Shown piece after piece: positions 49,793-51,118 of a DNA stretch of 51,118 nt. The stretch is from assembly GCF_003852515.1 (NCBI RefSeq), contig NZ_QAJK01000043.1:483-51600 (forward strand), given 5' to 3'. The translations under genes were made by a program, and so were the position numbers. A model generated the notes under the pieces. The model did no database searches and was not told the DNA's origin. It saw only the letters and a list, made by a program, of their open reading frames with translations. Position 1 is the stretch's first letter. The number at the start of each line of letters is the position of its first letter. The stretch comes from Variovorax sp. KBW07. GTDB lineage: Bacteria; Pseudomonadota; Gammaproteobacteria; Burkholderiales; Burkholderiaceae_C.

Positions 49793-51070
49793 ATGAAATC
49801 CGGCCTGCATTTCCTCATCGCCGCCCGCCAGTGCGAAATCGACGAGCTGGACCAGCTCGCCCGCACCAGCGAACTGGTCGGCGTGATCGGCCGGATGGTG
49901 CATGCGCTGCAGCGCGAACGCGGCATGTCCAACATGTTCCTCGCCTCGCGCGGCAGCCGCTTTGCCGAGCAGCGCGATCCGCAGATCGCCGAGTGCCTGG
50001 CGCTCGAGCAGGAGGTGCGCAACGGTTTCGACCAACTGGAGACCGAAGCCCGCCAGCGCGCCAGTGCCGGCAACAGCGCCCGCCTGTTCAGCCGCATCGC
50101 CTGGGTGCTGCCCGGCCTGGACGCCCTGCCCGCGCTGCGCCGCCGCGTGGCCGCGCTCGAGCTCGATCCGGCGCAATCGACCGCGGCTTTCGCCAAGCTC
50201 GTCGCCGGCCTGCTGGCCGTGGTGTTCGAGGCGGCCGATGGCGCCACCGACCCCGAGATCTCGCGCCTGCTGGTCGCGATGTTCAACTTCATGCAGGGCA
50301 AGGAGTTCGCGGGCCAGGAGCGGGCCTTCGGCGCCGCCACGCTGGCGCTGGGCCACGGCAGCGAGGCGCAGCGCGTGCAGTGGCTGCACCTGATCGAATC
50401 GCAGGAGCGCTGCTTCCAGGTGTTCACCGATTTCTCCAGCGAAGACGTGCTGGCGCTCTGGCGCAAGAGCGAGTCGAGCGCCACCACGGCCGAGCTGGAG
50501 CGCCTGCGCCGCGTAGGCACGACGTCGGCCGCCACGCCCGAAGCGCCCTACAGCCAGCTGAGCCAGAACTGGTTCGACTGTTGCACCCGCCGCATAGACG
50601 GCATGCGAACGGTCGAAGACCGCCTCGCAGCCGACCTGCGCGCCCTGTGCGACCGCAAGACGATGCAGGCGCGCACCGACCTGGAGGCGTACCGGCAACT
50701 GCTGGGCACGCTGGCGCCGCAGTCCGACGGCGCGCTGTTCTTCGACGACGCAGGCACGGAAGCGCTGGCTCCAACGCCGTACGGACGCGGGCTGGAGCGC
50801 TCGGTGCTGGACATGGTGCGGGAGCAATCGCAGCGTCTGCAGGCGATGAGCGACGAACTGGAGACGGTTCGCGCGTCGCTGAACGAACGCAAGGTGGTGG
50901 AGCGTGCCAAGGGCCTGCTGATGGCGCACCGTCGCCTGAGCGAGGACGAGGCTCACAAGATGCTGCGGCAGACGGCCATGAACCAGAAGCGCAGGCTGGT
51001 CGATGTCGCCGAGTCGATGCTGGCGATGGCGGATTACCTGCCGTTGCCGGATGCTCGTTCGCCGCGCTGA
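49793..51070 (+). CDS. NIT-ANTAR nitrate-responsive antiterminator (NasR-like)
   Basis: This 425-residue protein has an N-terminal NIT (nitrate/nitrite-sensing) domain, about residues 30-290, whose helix contains [17 protein letters not shown] with the conserved Arg. A C-terminal ANTAR RNA-binding domain ([20 protein letters not shown], about residues 370-420) follows. In Klebsiella, NasR binds nitrate and prevents termination in the nasF leader. I start at ATG 49793; a TTG at 49781 is in frame. No nitrate assimilation gene is visible in the remaining 48 bases; targets probably lie beyond the right edge. Confidence 0.9.
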   Translation: MKSGLHFLIAARQCEIDELDQLARTSELVGVIGRMVHALQRERGMSNMFLASRGSRFAEQRDPQIAECLALEQEVRNGFDQLETEARQRASAGNSARLFSRIAWVLPGLDALPALRRRVAALELDPAQSTAAFAKLVAGLLAVVFEAADGATDPEISRLLVAMFNFMQGKEFAGQERAFGAATLALGHGSEAQRVQWLHLIESQERCFQVFTDFSSEDVLALWRKSESSATTAELERLRRVGTTSAATPEAPYSQLSQNWFDCCTRRIDGMRTVEDRLAADLRALCDRKTMQARTDLEAYRQLLGTLAPQSDGALFFDDAGTEALAPTPYGRGLERSVLDMVREQSQRLQAMSDELETVRASLNERKVVERAKGLLMAHRRLSEDEAHKMLRQTAMNQKRRLVDVAESMLAMADYLPLPDARSPR

Positions 51071-51118
51071 TCGGCCTTGTTTGGTGTCTGAGGGCTTGCA
51101 GTTCAGGGCGACGCTCAC

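Overview
The window is GC-rich, gene-dense bacterial chromosome. Its gene families and gene order suggest a betaproteobacterium of the Burkholderiales, most likely Comamonadaceae close to Variovorax. The pointers are the order tpiA-secG-tRNA-Leu-nuoA to nuoN followed by a DUF2818 gene, the many branched-chain-amino-acid-type (HAAT) ABC genes, and the codon use. This assignment is inference from content, not a database match. I see no insertion sequence, phage gene or CRISPR array, and no gene-free stretch longer than about 300 bases.

Layout. (1) 1-5578, minus strand: a HAAT ABC operon livG-livF-two tandem binding proteins-livH-livM; livM runs off the left edge. (2) 5796-13570, plus: a LacI-type regulator, then a sugar ABC importer of the glucose/mannose (GtsABCD-like) type, a DUF1479 dioxygenase-like protein and an AGE-family sugar isomerase. 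A 20-bp palindrome precedes lacI. (3) 13703-15268: a cysteine hydrolase (isochorismatase family) converging on a LysR regulator. (4) 15381-20375, minus: marR-outer-membrane factor-emrA-emrB, a tripartite efflux operon with a near-consensus promoter whose spacer holds a palindromic operator. An ABC exporter half-transporter (20451-22235) is divergent from it. (5) 22287-38251, minus: the complete 14-gene complex I operon nuoA-N, followed by DUF2818, a Nudix hydrolase and DUF1178. (6) 38319-43653, minus: rpsO, pnp, a PIG3-type quinone oxidoreductase, tpiA, secG and tRNA-Leu(GAG). (7) 43742-47233, minus: an orphan HAAT binding protein, a PLP aminotransferase and an EamA exporter. (8) 47358-51070: Hsp20, an alpha/beta hydrolase, tsaD (minus) and a NIT-ANTAR nitrate-responsive antiterminator.

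Most of the window is housekeeping: respiration, glycolysis, translation, RNA decay, secretion and tRNA modification. The accessory parts are the transporter and regulator cassettes. The most interesting is the LacI-controlled sugar operon, which joins an importer and an aldose-ketose isomerase to an uncharacterised iron/2-oxoglutarate-type protein. At the DNA level the window shows several strong palindromes, at least four genes that look leaderless, a two-way terminator between rpsO and pnp, and a pnp leader with two interleaved inverted repeats.

All calls come from reading the sequence. No similarity search was run.
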